The notes beneath the pieces were generated by a model. That model made no database searches. It saw only the letters and a program-made list of their open reading frames with translations, and was not told where the DNA came from. From Clostridiaceae bacterium (GTDB lineage: Bacteria; Bacillota_A; Clostridia; Clostridiales; Clostridiaceae), in contig JAQSXU010000035.1 of NCBI GenBank assembly GCA_029256485.1, forward strand, positions 1-31,117: a stretch of DNA of 31,117 bases. The letters are read 5' to 3'. A program made the translations under genes and the position numbers. Positions 5,771 through 13,931 of this stretch are shown piece by piece (position 1 is the first letter of the stretch; every line of letters starts with the position of its first letter).

Positions 5771-7531
5771 TTATTCACCTACCTTTTCTATGGCATTGAA
5801 TCTGCAGACCTGCTTGCATAAACTGCAGCCATTACACATATTTTCGTCTATGCTGACAATGCCATTTTTATATTGCAAAGCTGGGCATCCTGTTCTAAGG
5901 CATGCCTTACACTTTTTGCAAATTTCAGTATTTATTCTGCACTTGATACCCACCCTCTTCTTTATTACATCCTTTTTAAGGGCGCAAGCTTGTTTGACAA
6001 TCAATACAAAAGGATCAGTACTTTCATAGGCAGCTTTAACAGCTTGTTCTGTTTCATCTAAATTATACGGATCCACAACTTTAATATTTTCTGGTTTAAT
6101 TCCAAGTGCAATTACAACCTTTTCAATATCAATAATTGTGGAAGGCTTTCCCTGCAGTGTTCTCCCCGTTCCCGGATTCTCCTGATGTCCTGTCATTGCT
6201 GTTATTCTGTTATCCAGTATGCAGGTTACTATTGGTATATTATTATAAATTGAATCGATTAAACCTGTAATTCCCGAATGGAAAAATGTGGAATCCCCAA
6301 TAAATGCAAATACTTTCTTTTTCCTGTCAGCCAGTGAATTTGCCTTTTCCATGCCTAGACCAGCTGTTATTGAAGCTCCCATGCATATAACTGTATCTGT
6401 AACATTAAGTGGTGCCACCATTCCAAGTGTATAGCAGCCTATATCACCTGTGGCAATTACATCCTTATATTTTGAAACAGCATAGAAAATTCCTCTATGA
6501 GGACACCCAGGGCATAAAACTGGTGGTCTTGAAGGTGCTTTGATATCTGTGCTGTAACTTATCACAGCTTGCTCCCCTAAAATAGCTTTTCTTATAACTT
6601 CAGGATTGAGTTCATCACAAATAGGTATTATTTCTTTCCCTAAGCAGGAAATTCCCATAACCTTAATTGCATTTTCTAAATATGGCTCATTTTCTTCTAT
6701 AACATATAATTTTTCTACCTTCTCAGAAAATTCTCTTATCATCTTATCAGGTAATGGATATGACATACCTATTTTTAAATATGATACCTTATCACCAAAC
6801 ACTTCTTTAGCATATTGGTAGCTGATTCCGCTTGTTACAATACCTATTTTAGTATCTCCCATTTCCACTCTGTTCAATGGGCTGTTGTTTGAGTACTGCT
6901 GAAGTTTCTTAAGTCTTTCCTCTACTTCATAATGCTTTAATTTAGAATGTGCAGGTATCATTATATATTTCCTAATATTCTTCTCATAATCTTTGATTTC
7001 AACATGCTGCTTTTCCCCAAGTTCAACTATGCTTTTTGAATGAGATATCCTGGTGGTGCTTCTGAACAGTACCACTGTATCAAACATTTCACTTATTTTA
7101 TATGACTCTATGGTGAAATCCTTACATTCCTGAGAGTCTGAGGGCTCAACCATGGCAATTTTAGCATGGGGTGCATATAATCTATTGTCCTGCTCATTTT
7201 GAGATGAATGCATTCCCGGATCATCTGCACTGACAACAACAAATCCTCCATTAACTCCCTCATAGGCCATAGTAAACATTGGATCAGCAGCTACATTAAG
7301 TCCAACATGTTTCATAGTAGTTAAGCATCGTGCCCCGCCAATAGATGCTCCTGAAGCTACCTCAAAGGCAACTTTCTCATTTGGAGCCCACTCTGCGTAA
7401 ACTCCTTCATAGGCTGCCAGATTTTCAAGTATCTCAGTACTTGGTGTACCTGGGTAAGCTGATGCAATCTTACATCCAGCTTCATAGGCACCTCTGGCAA
7501 TAGCTTCATTACCTGACATAATGACTTTCAT
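5771..7531 (-). CDS. iorA: Indolepyruvate:ferredoxin oxidoreductase, alpha subunit
   Basis: This 586-residue catalytic subunit has a pyrimidine-binding domain at the N-terminus (GNEAIARGAYEAG, YPGTPSTEI), the TPP domain in the middle (CPGCPHRG, GDIGCYTLG, GDSTFFHSGITG, with DNRITAMTGHQ completing the Mg-TPP site), and a C-terminal ferredoxin domain. The last holds two cluster motifs, CKKCKACLRTGCP and CNGCSLCKQVC, about residues 538-575. Substrates known for the family are indolepyruvate, phenylpyruvate and hydroxyphenylpyruvate, from transamination of aromatic amino acids. ATG 7531 follows a G-rich site (GGCGGGGG); the TTG two codons earlier is less likely. The gene upstream is ptb, suggesting the acyl-CoA product is turned into acyl-phosphate. 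It should be oxygen-sensitive and cytoplasmic. Confidence 0.95.
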   Translation of the reverse strand: MKVIMSGNEAIARGAYEAGCKIASAYPGTPSTEILENLAAYEGVYAEWAPNEKVAFEVASGASIGGARCLTTMKHVGLNVAADPMFTMAYEGVNGGFVVVSADDPGMHSSQNEQDNRLYAPHAKIAMVEPSDSQECKDFTIESYKISEMFDTVVLFRSTTRISHSKSIVELGEKQHVEIKDYEKNIRKYIMIPAHSKLKHYEVEERLKKLQQYSNNSPLNRVEMGDTKIGIVTSGISYQYAKEVFGDKVSYLKIGMSYPLPDKMIREFSEKVEKLYVIEENEPYLENAIKVMGISCLGKEIIPICDELNPEVIRKAILGEQAVISYSTDIKAPSRPPVLCPGCPHRGIFYAVSKYKDVIATGDIGCYTLGMVAPLNVTDTVICMGASITAGLGMEKANSLADRKKKVFAFIGDSTFFHSGITGLIDSIYNNIPIVTCILDNRITAMTGHQENPGTGRTLQGKPSTIIDIEKVVIALGIKPENIKVVDPYNLDETEQAVKAAYESTDPFVLIVKQACALKKDVIKKRVGIKCRINTEICKKCKACLRTGCPALQYKNGIVSIDENMCNGCSLCKQVCRFNAIEKVGE

Positions 7532-7556
7532 AAACAACCCCCGCCTTTCTTAGAAT

Positions 7557-8456
7557 TTAATCACACATTACAGAACCTAAAGCAATAGAATATAACTTTG
7601 ACTTAGCGCTATCTGCTCTTGAAACCAAAACCACAGGACATTTAGCTCCAACAATAACCCCTGCATTTTCAGCCCTAGCAAAATAAGTCATTGCTTTTCC
7701 AAGAAAATTCCCGGATTCTATGTTTGGCACCAGTAAAATATCTGCATCCCCAGCAACTTCACTTACTATGCCTTTATGTTTGGCTGCCTCAAAGGAAATA
7801 GCATTGTCTAGGCCCAATGGTCCATCAATAATACAGCCTTCAATTTGTCCTCTTTTGTTCATTTTTGATAGTGCAGCAGCATCCACAGTTGCCTGCATAG
7901 CAGGATTTACAACCTCCACGGCACATATAGGAACTACTTTAGGATTATCAATTTCAAGACTTTTGCATACACTTACAGCATTATTCACAATGCCTATTTT
8001 ATCTTCCAGAGTTGGGTATGTAACCATTCCTCCGTCTGTTAAAAAAATTAATTTATGATAAGTGGATACATCATATATCATTACATGTGACAGCAGTCCC
8101 TTCCCTTTGAGCCCTGCCTCTTTATTTAAAACAGCCTTAAGTAAATCAGCAGTTCCAAGCATTCCTTTCATTATATAATCTGCTTCTCCCTGTGATACAA
8201 GTTCCACAGCCTTAGCTGCAGCCTTTAAATTATTCTTTTCATCTATAATTTTCATATTTGATATATCAATGGATTCATCATCTGCTATGGAATTTATTTG
8301 CTCTAAATCTCCAACTAAAACTGCATCAATTAGACCAATATTTACAGCTGCAGTTACAGCCTTTAAAACCTCCTCATCCTGTGCCACAGCTACAGACAGA
8401 GTCTTTTTTCTTCTTTTTTTAGCCAGCTCAACCAGCTCATCTAAATTTGTTACCAT
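7557..8456 (-). CDS. ptb: Phosphate butyryltransferase family (phosphotransacylase)
   Basis: The 299-residue protein matches the Ptb/Pta-like family: KTLSVAVAQDEEVLKAV, then LMKG-like YIMKGMLGTADLLKAVLNKE, then SHVMIYDV and LTDGGMVTYPTLEDK, ending with ENAGVIVGAKCPVVLVSRAD. Such enzymes exchange CoA for phosphate on butyryl-, isovaleryl- or similar acyl-CoA. GAGGAG lies nine bases before ATG 8456; the ATG at 8465 is adjacent to that site and unlikely. The neighbours (glnA 21 bases upstream, iorA 25 bases downstream) suggest it takes acyl-CoA made by IorAB. A butyrate-type kinase, the usual partner that would recover ATP, is absent from this window. The chain preference cannot be told from sequence. 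Confidence 0.9.
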   Translation of the reverse strand: MVTNLDELVELAKKRRKKTLSVAVAQDEEVLKAVTAAVNIGLIDAVLVGDLEQINSIADDESIDISNMKIIDEKNNLKAAAKAVELVSQGEADYIMKGMLGTADLLKAVLNKEAGLKGKGLLSHVMIYDVSTYHKLIFLTDGGMVTYPTLEDKIGIVNNAVSVCKSLEIDNPKVVPICAVEVVNPAMQATVDAAALSKMNKRGQIEGCIIDGPLGLDNAISFEAAKHKGIVSEVAGDADILLVPNIESGNFLGKAMTYFARAENAGVIVGAKCPVVLVSRADSAKSKLYSIALGSVMCD

Positions 8457-8477
8457 ACTATTCATCTCCTCGGTAAT

Positions 8478-9908
8478 CTATATATCGTAATATAATTGGT
8501 ATTCAATTGGTGCAGGAACTGGCAGCACCTTGATTATTTCACTTTCATATTTATATTTAATCCAATTATTAATGAAATGCTCATCAAAAACACCATTTCT
8601 CAATAAAAATTCATGATCTTTTTTAAGTTCATCCAGTGCTTCAGTCAGTGACTTTGGAAGCGCTCCAATTTTATTTCTTTCTTCATCAGGAAGATCAAAC
8701 ACATTGATATCAAATGGACCAAAGCCTTCCTTGGTTGGATCTATTTTATTTATTATTCCATCTAGTCCTGCCATGAGCAATGCTGAATATGCCATATATG
8801 GGTTACACGTTGCATCTGATGGTCTAAACTCGAATCTTCGCTTAGAAGGGTCCTTTACATATCCAGGTATTCTTATTACAGAGCTTCTATTGCCTGTGGC
8901 AAAGCATATTGACACAGGAGCTTCAAAACCTGGTACAAGTCTTTTATAGGAATTGGTGGATGGATTTGTGAATGCAAGTAATGCTCTTGAATGCTTTAAT
9001 ATACCGCCAATAAAATAATGTGCTTCTTTGCTTAACTTAGAATAGCCATTTTCATCATAAAATAAATTTTTACCATGCTTTCTTAAAAGCATATGCACAT
9101 GCATACCGCTTCCAGCCTCACCATAGAGGGGCTTTGGCATAAATGTTGCAGTTTTCCCATGATTAACTGCTTCATTTTTAATTACGTACTTGGCCATCAT
9201 TGTTTCATCAGCCATTTTCTTCATACTTTCCAGCTCTACCTCCAGCTCCAGCTGCCCTGCTGCTCCAACTTCATGATGATGGTATTTTACATTTACTCCC
9301 ATTTCCTGAAGCTTTAATGTCATTTCAGATCTAAGGTCATTATTCAAATCGTAAGGCAGTCCCATATGATATCCATCCTGAAAAGGTACTTTGTACCCAA
9401 AGTTTTCTTCCTTGTCATTGGTATTCCAGGGTGCCTGTTTTGATTTAATTGTAACTTCCTGATGTTCATGTTTTGTTTCAAAACTTATGTGATCAAAAAT
9501 ATAAAATTCAAATTCAGGTCCTATTACAAATTCATCAGCAATTCCAGATGATTTCATAAATTGTTCTGCCTTTTCTGAAATATATCTGGGGTCCCCGCTG
9601 AATCTCCCTTCATTACTTCCTATTGTGTAAATGTTTGCAATAATGCTTAAAGTAGGAACCTTGCAGTATGGATCAACAAATGCTGTTGATATGTCCGGAA
9701 TAAAACACATATCGGAATCTTCTATGGTTGAATATCCATAGCTTGAACCATCAAATCCAATTCCCTCTTCAAAAAGCTTTTCAGAAAGTCTCTCTACAGG
9801 AATAGCAAGATGATTCCATCTTCCTCGAAGGGTAATGATTTTAAAGTCGATAATTTTAATATTATTTTTTTCTGTAAACGTTTTTAATTCTTGGTAATTT
9901 TTAAACAT
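8478..9908 (-). CDS. glnA: Glutamine synthetase family, type I
   Basis: The 476-residue protein carries the type I landmarks in order: beta-grasp N-domain, GFDGSSYGYSTIEDSDM, GPEFEFYIFD, HHHEVGAAGQLELEVE, GSGMHVHM, NPSTNSYKRLVPGFEAPV, NRSSVIRIPG and RFEFRPSDATCNPYMAYSALL (cited in parts). These hold the metal-binding Glu/His and the glutamate-binding Arg. It joins ammonia and glutamate using ATP. The adenylylation tyrosine of GSI-beta (NLYxLP) is replaced by phenylalanine (NVFDLP), so control by adenylylation is unlikely here. The stretch before the active-site flap (YKVPFQDGYHMGLPYD) departs from the common GhxPxxKGGYFPVPP pattern. It heads the block with ptb and ior, an unusual place for the main GS, so a specialised role linked to amino-acid fermentation is possible. 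Confidence 0.88.
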   Translation of the reverse strand: MFKNYQELKTFTEKNNIKIIDFKIITLRGRWNHLAIPVERLSEKLFEEGIGFDGSSYGYSTIEDSDMCFIPDISTAFVDPYCKVPTLSIIANIYTIGSNEGRFSGDPRYISEKAEQFMKSSGIADEFVIGPEFEFYIFDHISFETKHEHQEVTIKSKQAPWNTNDKEENFGYKVPFQDGYHMGLPYDLNNDLRSEMTLKLQEMGVNVKYHHHEVGAAGQLELEVELESMKKMADETMMAKYVIKNEAVNHGKTATFMPKPLYGEAGSGMHVHMLLRKHGKNLFYDENGYSKLSKEAHYFIGGILKHSRALLAFTNPSTNSYKRLVPGFEAPVSICFATGNRSSVIRIPGYVKDPSKRRFEFRPSDATCNPYMAYSALLMAGLDGIINKIDPTKEGFGPFDINVFDLPDEERNKIGALPKSLTEALDELKKDHEFLLRNGVFDEHFINNWIKYKYESEIIKVLPVPAPIEYQLYYDI

Positions 9909-9964
9909 AATATGACCCCCACATATAACTATTTTTTCAAATATTATATATTTTCTATATTTTC

Positions 9965-9992
9965 AGTATAATACATGAATAATTTTTGTCAA
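9965..9992 (-). promoter_or_regulatory. Promoter of the glnA-ptb-iorAB block
   Basis: On the minus strand TTGACA (9992-9987), a 16-base spacer and TATACT (9970-9965) make a strong promoter about 57 bases before the glnA ATG. No GlnR-type dyad was evident in the leader. Confidence 0.75.
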
Positions 9993-10046
9993 CAATATGT
10001 GAGGGTTATGCAATAATAAATTCATTAATAGGTAAAAAATGAATGA

Positions 10047-11060
10047 TTAAAATATTATTTTGCTGGTTACTTCTTTAATTGACTTACAACCTGTTAATAC
10101 CATAGCAGATTTTAATTCACCTTTAATATTTTCTATATATGTTTTCACGCCTTCTCTTTGTCCGCCAAAGGATGCTGTTACAAATGGCCTTCCAATTAAA
10201 ACTGCGTCTGCTCCTAATGCTATCATCTTAAGAACATCTACACCATTTCTAACTCCGCCGTCTGCCAGTATTGTAATTTTCCCCTTTACAGCTTCAGCTA
10301 TTTCAGGAAGTACATCTGCAACTCCTGGAGTTTGATCAAGTACTCTTCCTCCATGATTTGATACTACAATTGCATCAACTCCTGCTTCAACTGCTAATTC
10401 AGCTTCATCTGCAGTCATAATTCCCTTTAATATAAATGGCAGCTTTGTACTTTTAACAATTTCTTTAATTTCATCTACAGTTTTTGGTCCCACTGGCTTT
10501 CCGTGAAGAGCTAAAGTTATAAGACCTGCTGCATCAATGTCCATTCCAACTGCAAAGGCACCTGCTTCTTCAGCCAGCTTTATCTTTTTAATTACGTTGC
10601 TGTTTTCCCATGGTTTAATAATTGCAATACCTTCTCCATTAAACTTTTTAAGCTGCTCCAAATTTGTAATTAAAAATGAATCTACTGCAGTATCACCTAC
10701 CATAGGATAAACACCTGCATCTAAGCATCCTCCTATTACCCAGGAAATATATTCTTCTTCTGTGAACTTTCCTCCCATATTAAGTGTTGTACCTGATACT
10801 GGTGCTGCTAACACTGGTATGTCTAATTTTTTACCAAACAGCTCAACTGAAGTATCTGGATTCTTTGCATCATGAATAACTCTCATATTCAATTTATATG
10901 ATTCTAAAGCTTCATTATTTACAGTGAAGGCCTGTCCAGTTCCTTTTCCGCCCATGCCTGGTACCTCACCAGCGCATGCTTTTCCATTACATACTGGGCA
11001 TACTCTGCAGCTTCCATTTAAATTTTTCCTTGCACTTTTTAAAACATCTTTGTAATTCAT
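10047..11060 (-). CDS. FMN-dependent alpha-hydroxy-acid dehydrogenase family
   Basis: The 337-residue TIM-barrel protein carries the signature SNHGGRVLDQTPG, whose His is the catalytic base of the family. FMN phosphate-binding segments follow (ILADGGVRNGVDVLKMIALG, IGRPFV), and LKGIMTADEAELAVEAG lies before them. An N-terminal extension has a Cys cluster, CRVCPVCNGKACAGEVPG, which is typical of the clostridial subgroup often annotated as alpha-hydroxy-acid oxidizing protein. The physiological substrate is not settled; lactate or another 2-hydroxyacid is plausible, and isopentenyl-diphosphate isomerase type 2 is a related family. ATG 11060 follows GGAGGGTG. It is last in a tight run U32-mutS2-DUF523-this gene, with gaps of 4 to 25 bases. 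Confidence 0.88.
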   Translation of the reverse strand: MNYKDVLKSARKNLNGSCRVCPVCNGKACAGEVPGMGGKGTGQAFTVNNEALESYKLNMRVIHDAKNPDTSVELFGKKLDIPVLAAPVSGTTLNMGGKFTEEEYISWVIGGCLDAGVYPMVGDTAVDSFLITNLEQLKKFNGEGIAIIKPWENSNVIKKIKLAEEAGAFAVGMDIDAAGLITLALHGKPVGPKTVDEIKEIVKSTKLPFILKGIMTADEAELAVEAGVDAIVVSNHGGRVLDQTPGVADVLPEIAEAVKGKITILADGGVRNGVDVLKMIALGADAVLIGRPFVTASFGGQREGVKTYIENIKGELKSAMVLTGCKSIKEVTSKIIF

Positions 11061-11083
11061 TTTTCACCCTCCAGTTAATTTTG

Positions 11084-11542
11084 TTATTTGTACTTTTGTG
11101 GTAAGTTTTCTTCTGTATAAATTTTAATGCCATTTTTTATAAGCAGTTCAGCTGTAACTCCATTGCCATCTCTTTTATCTCCGCTGAAAGTGCCGTCATA
11201 AATTACAGAGAGGCCGCAGGAAGGACTTCTTGCCTTTAAAATTGCTTCGGCTGCTCCGCAGTTTTTTGCAATTTTTAGTGTTTCTTCTGCCCCTGTGATG
11301 AATTCAGCAGTGACATCATCCCCTTCTGGGCCCATGACTTTTGCTTTGCCATTAAGCACATCTTCACCATTACCATTGATTATTTCATGAGCACCTCTTG
11401 GTGTACTTTGTCCTCCTAATTGTTCGGGGCATACCGGAATGGCTTTACCGCTTTTAAACAATTCCAAAACATCTTTATTTAAATTATTGCCTCCGTTGTA
11501 TTTACAATTAATGCCGCATAAACATGCACTTACAATGATCAT
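11084..11542 (-). CDS. DUF523 family protein
   Basis: The 152-residue protein matches DUF523: start MIIVSACLCGINCKYNGGNN, then PVCPEQLGGQSTPR, then AILKARSPSCGLSVIYDGTF. The conserved cysteines (CLCGINC, CPE, SCG) suggest a metal or Fe-S site, and members are sometimes linked to sulfur or thiouridine chemistry. The function is not established. The ATG at 11542 follows AGGAGGT. The gene sits 25 bases after mutS2 and 23 before the FMN dehydrogenase, so all are probably co-transcribed. Confidence 0.9.
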   Translation of the reverse strand: MIIVSACLCGINCKYNGGNNLNKDVLELFKSGKAIPVCPEQLGGQSTPRGAHEIINGNGEDVLNGKAKVMGPEGDDVTAEFITGAEETLKIAKNCGAAEAILKARSPSCGLSVIYDGTFSGDKRDGNGVTAELLIKNGIKIYTEENLPQKYK

Positions 11543-11567
11543 TCATGTACCTCCTTTCTGAAATTTA

Positions 11568-13928
11568 TTATTTCAGCTCAGCTACGGTTACACCGCTGCC
11601 TCCTTCACCATACTCTCCCAATCTATAATTTTTAACATGGCTGTGGTGCTTTAACATATCCGTAATGGCTTTCCTCAAAACTCCAGTACCTTTTCCATGA
11701 ATTATGGTAACTTCATTTAAACCGGCTAAATATGCTTCATCCAAATATTTATCCACATCATAAATAGCTTCTTCTGCATCCATTCCTCTTAAATCTATGG
11801 ATGAAGAAACTGATTTAAGATTTAAATTCATCTTTTTGCTTTGTTTTCTCTTTTCTGTTCCAACTGCACCATTTAAAGCTCTAAGATCTTTTAAATTCGC
11901 AGATATCTTCATAATACCTGCCTGAACTAAAACATCACCTTTACTATCCGGCTTAGAAAGAACTGTTACCTTTTGATTTAAAGAAGTTAAAAGTACATCT
12001 TCTCCCTCATTAACAGTTTTAAGAGCTTCTCCCTTGCTTCTCTCAATGGTAACCTGGGCTTTATCTGCCTTTTCAAGCTTTTCCTTAATCTTTTTTCTTT
12101 GTTCCTCCAGCGCTTGTCTGGATTCAGAGGAATATCCCATTCTCTCTAGTTCTCTCATATTCTTCAATATACTATCTGCATCTTCTTTTGCTTCTTTTAT
12201 TACTCTTTTTGCTTCTCTTTGAGCATCAATCAATGCCTTTTCTCTGGCATTCTGCAGCGAATTCAGCTTTTCTTCATATTTATTCTTTATATTTTCAGCT
12301 TCTGATTTTAATATAGCTGCCTGCCTTGCATCACTTTCAGCTTTTATGCTTTTTTCCTGAAGGCTCTGGATTAAATCTTCAAATTGCAGTGTTTCATTTG
12401 CTATGCTTCCTCTGGCATCATCAATAATATAATCAGGAAGTCCAAGTCTTTTTGATATTTCAAAGGCATTTGACTTTCCAGGTATGCCTATCAGCAATTT
12501 ATATGTTGGTCTTAATGTCTCCACATCAAATTCCACAGATGCATTTTCTACTCCCTGAGTTTTTAATGCATATCCCTTTAGCTCACTATAGTGAGTGGTT
12601 GCAATAACCTCTACCTGTCTTTTTCTTAAATTCTCCAAAATTGATACAGCTAATGCTGCACCTTCTGTTGGATCTGTACCTGCACCAAGTTCATCAAATA
12701 AAACCAGGGAATCTTTATCTGCCTCTTCAATAATATGGACTATATTTGTCATATGGGAAGAGAATGTAGATAAGCTTTGCTCAATACTCTGCTCATCCCC
12801 AATATCGGCATAAATCTCTTTAAAAAAGCTAATAGTTGAATTTTCTCTAACTGGTATAAGTATGCCGCTCATTGCCATTAAATGAAGCAGTCCCACGGTT
12901 TTTAAAGTTACTGTTTTACCGCCGGTATTTGGCCCTGTAATTATTAGTGAAGTAAATTCTCTTCCTAGGTATGCACTGGTTGGCACTACATTTTTTCTGT
13001 CTATTAAAGGATGCTTTCCTTCAATTATATCTATTACTCCATTTTCGCTTACCAATGGACAGTTGCAGTTTAATTCACTGGCATATTTAGCTTTTGCAAA
13101 TATAAAATCCAGCTCCCAGATTATATTGGAATCATTCCTTACAGCAATAATATTGTCGTAGATTTTACCTGAAAGTTCACTTAAAATTCTTTCAACTTCA
13201 GCTTTTTCTTTAAGCATTAACTCCTTAATTTCGTTATTCAAGTTCACCAGACCCATAGGTTCTATATATAAAGTTGCCCCGCTGGAGCTCTGGTCATGCA
13301 CTAAGCCTGGCACAGCACCTTTATACTCTGCCTTTACAGGCAAAACATATCTTTCACCCCTCATGGTATATAAGTTATCCTGTAAGAATTGAGAGTTACT
13401 TCTTATTAAAGAGTTTACCTTATCTCTCACTGAGGCATTTTTATCCTTTAATGCACGTCTCAAATTATAAAGAGTTGTGCTGGCTTTATCAGATATTTCC
13501 TCTTCACTTACAATGGCATTAAATATGTCATCTTCAATTTTTTTCAGAGCAACTAACCCTTCGCAGATATCCTCTATTACTCTAAAGCTTTCTTCTTCCT
13601 CTCTATGGTATACATATTCCTTAAATCTTCTTGCACTTCTAAGCAGTGCTGCTATTTTTAACAGCTGTGCCGGCATTAAGGAAGATCCCTTTTCGGCTCT
13701 GCTTATTCCATCTCTCACATCATAAACACCTTCAAAGGGTGCTGATCCCTTTTTAATTAAAAGCTGAAAGGCTTCCTTGGTTTCCTCAAGGTGTTCCCTT
13801 ACTTCATAAACATTATCATATGGTCTTAAATCATCTATTAAGTCTTTTGCCGCCTGGGTATTTGTATATTGTTTTACTATTTCTTTTATTTTATTAAATT
13901 CCAAAACTCTTAAGGCTTTATCGTTCAT
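11568..13928 (-). CDS. mutS2: Endonuclease MutS2
   Basis: The 786-residue protein has the MutS2 order: core lever and clamp helices (about 1-300), ATPase with Walker A TGPNTGGKTVTLKT (about 330) and Walker B DELGAGTDPTEGAA, then TTHYSELK. A long charged coiled coil follows (about 510-620), and the C-terminal Smr nuclease domain has DLRGMDAEEAIYDVDKYLDE and IHGKGTGVLR. MutS2 lacks mismatch-repair domains I. In Firmicutes it acts on recombination intermediates and, in Bacillus, on collided ribosomes. The ATG is 4 bases from the U32 gene stop, with GAGGAG inside the end of that gene as ribosome site. The length is normal for the family. Confidence 0.97.
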   Translation of the reverse strand: MNDKALRVLEFNKIKEIVKQYTNTQAAKDLIDDLRPYDNVYEVREHLEETKEAFQLLIKKGSAPFEGVYDVRDGISRAEKGSSLMPAQLLKIAALLRSARRFKEYVYHREEEESFRVIEDICEGLVALKKIEDDIFNAIVSEEEISDKASTTLYNLRRALKDKNASVRDKVNSLIRSNSQFLQDNLYTMRGERYVLPVKAEYKGAVPGLVHDQSSSGATLYIEPMGLVNLNNEIKELMLKEKAEVERILSELSGKIYDNIIAVRNDSNIIWELDFIFAKAKYASELNCNCPLVSENGVIDIIEGKHPLIDRKNVVPTSAYLGREFTSLIITGPNTGGKTVTLKTVGLLHLMAMSGILIPVRENSTISFFKEIYADIGDEQSIEQSLSTFSSHMTNIVHIIEEADKDSLVLFDELGAGTDPTEGAALAVSILENLRKRQVEVIATTHYSELKGYALKTQGVENASVEFDVETLRPTYKLLIGIPGKSNAFEISKRLGLPDYIIDDARGSIANETLQFEDLIQSLQEKSIKAESDARQAAILKSEAENIKNKYEEKLNSLQNAREKALIDAQREAKRVIKEAKEDADSILKNMRELERMGYSSESRQALEEQRKKIKEKLEKADKAQVTIERSKGEALKTVNEGEDVLLTSLNQKVTVLSKPDSKGDVLVQAGIMKISANLKDLRALNGAVGTEKRKQSKKMNLNLKSVSSSIDLRGMDAEEAIYDVDKYLDEAYLAGLNEVTIIHGKGTGVLRKAITDMLKHHSHVKNYRLGEYGEGGSGVTVAELK

Positions 13929-13931
13929 TTA

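Noticed and set aside
9995..10046. Terminator after the FMN dehydrogenase gene
   Set aside because: ATTCATT/AATGAAT pairs over only seven AT-rich bases without a good T run; not strong enough to list.
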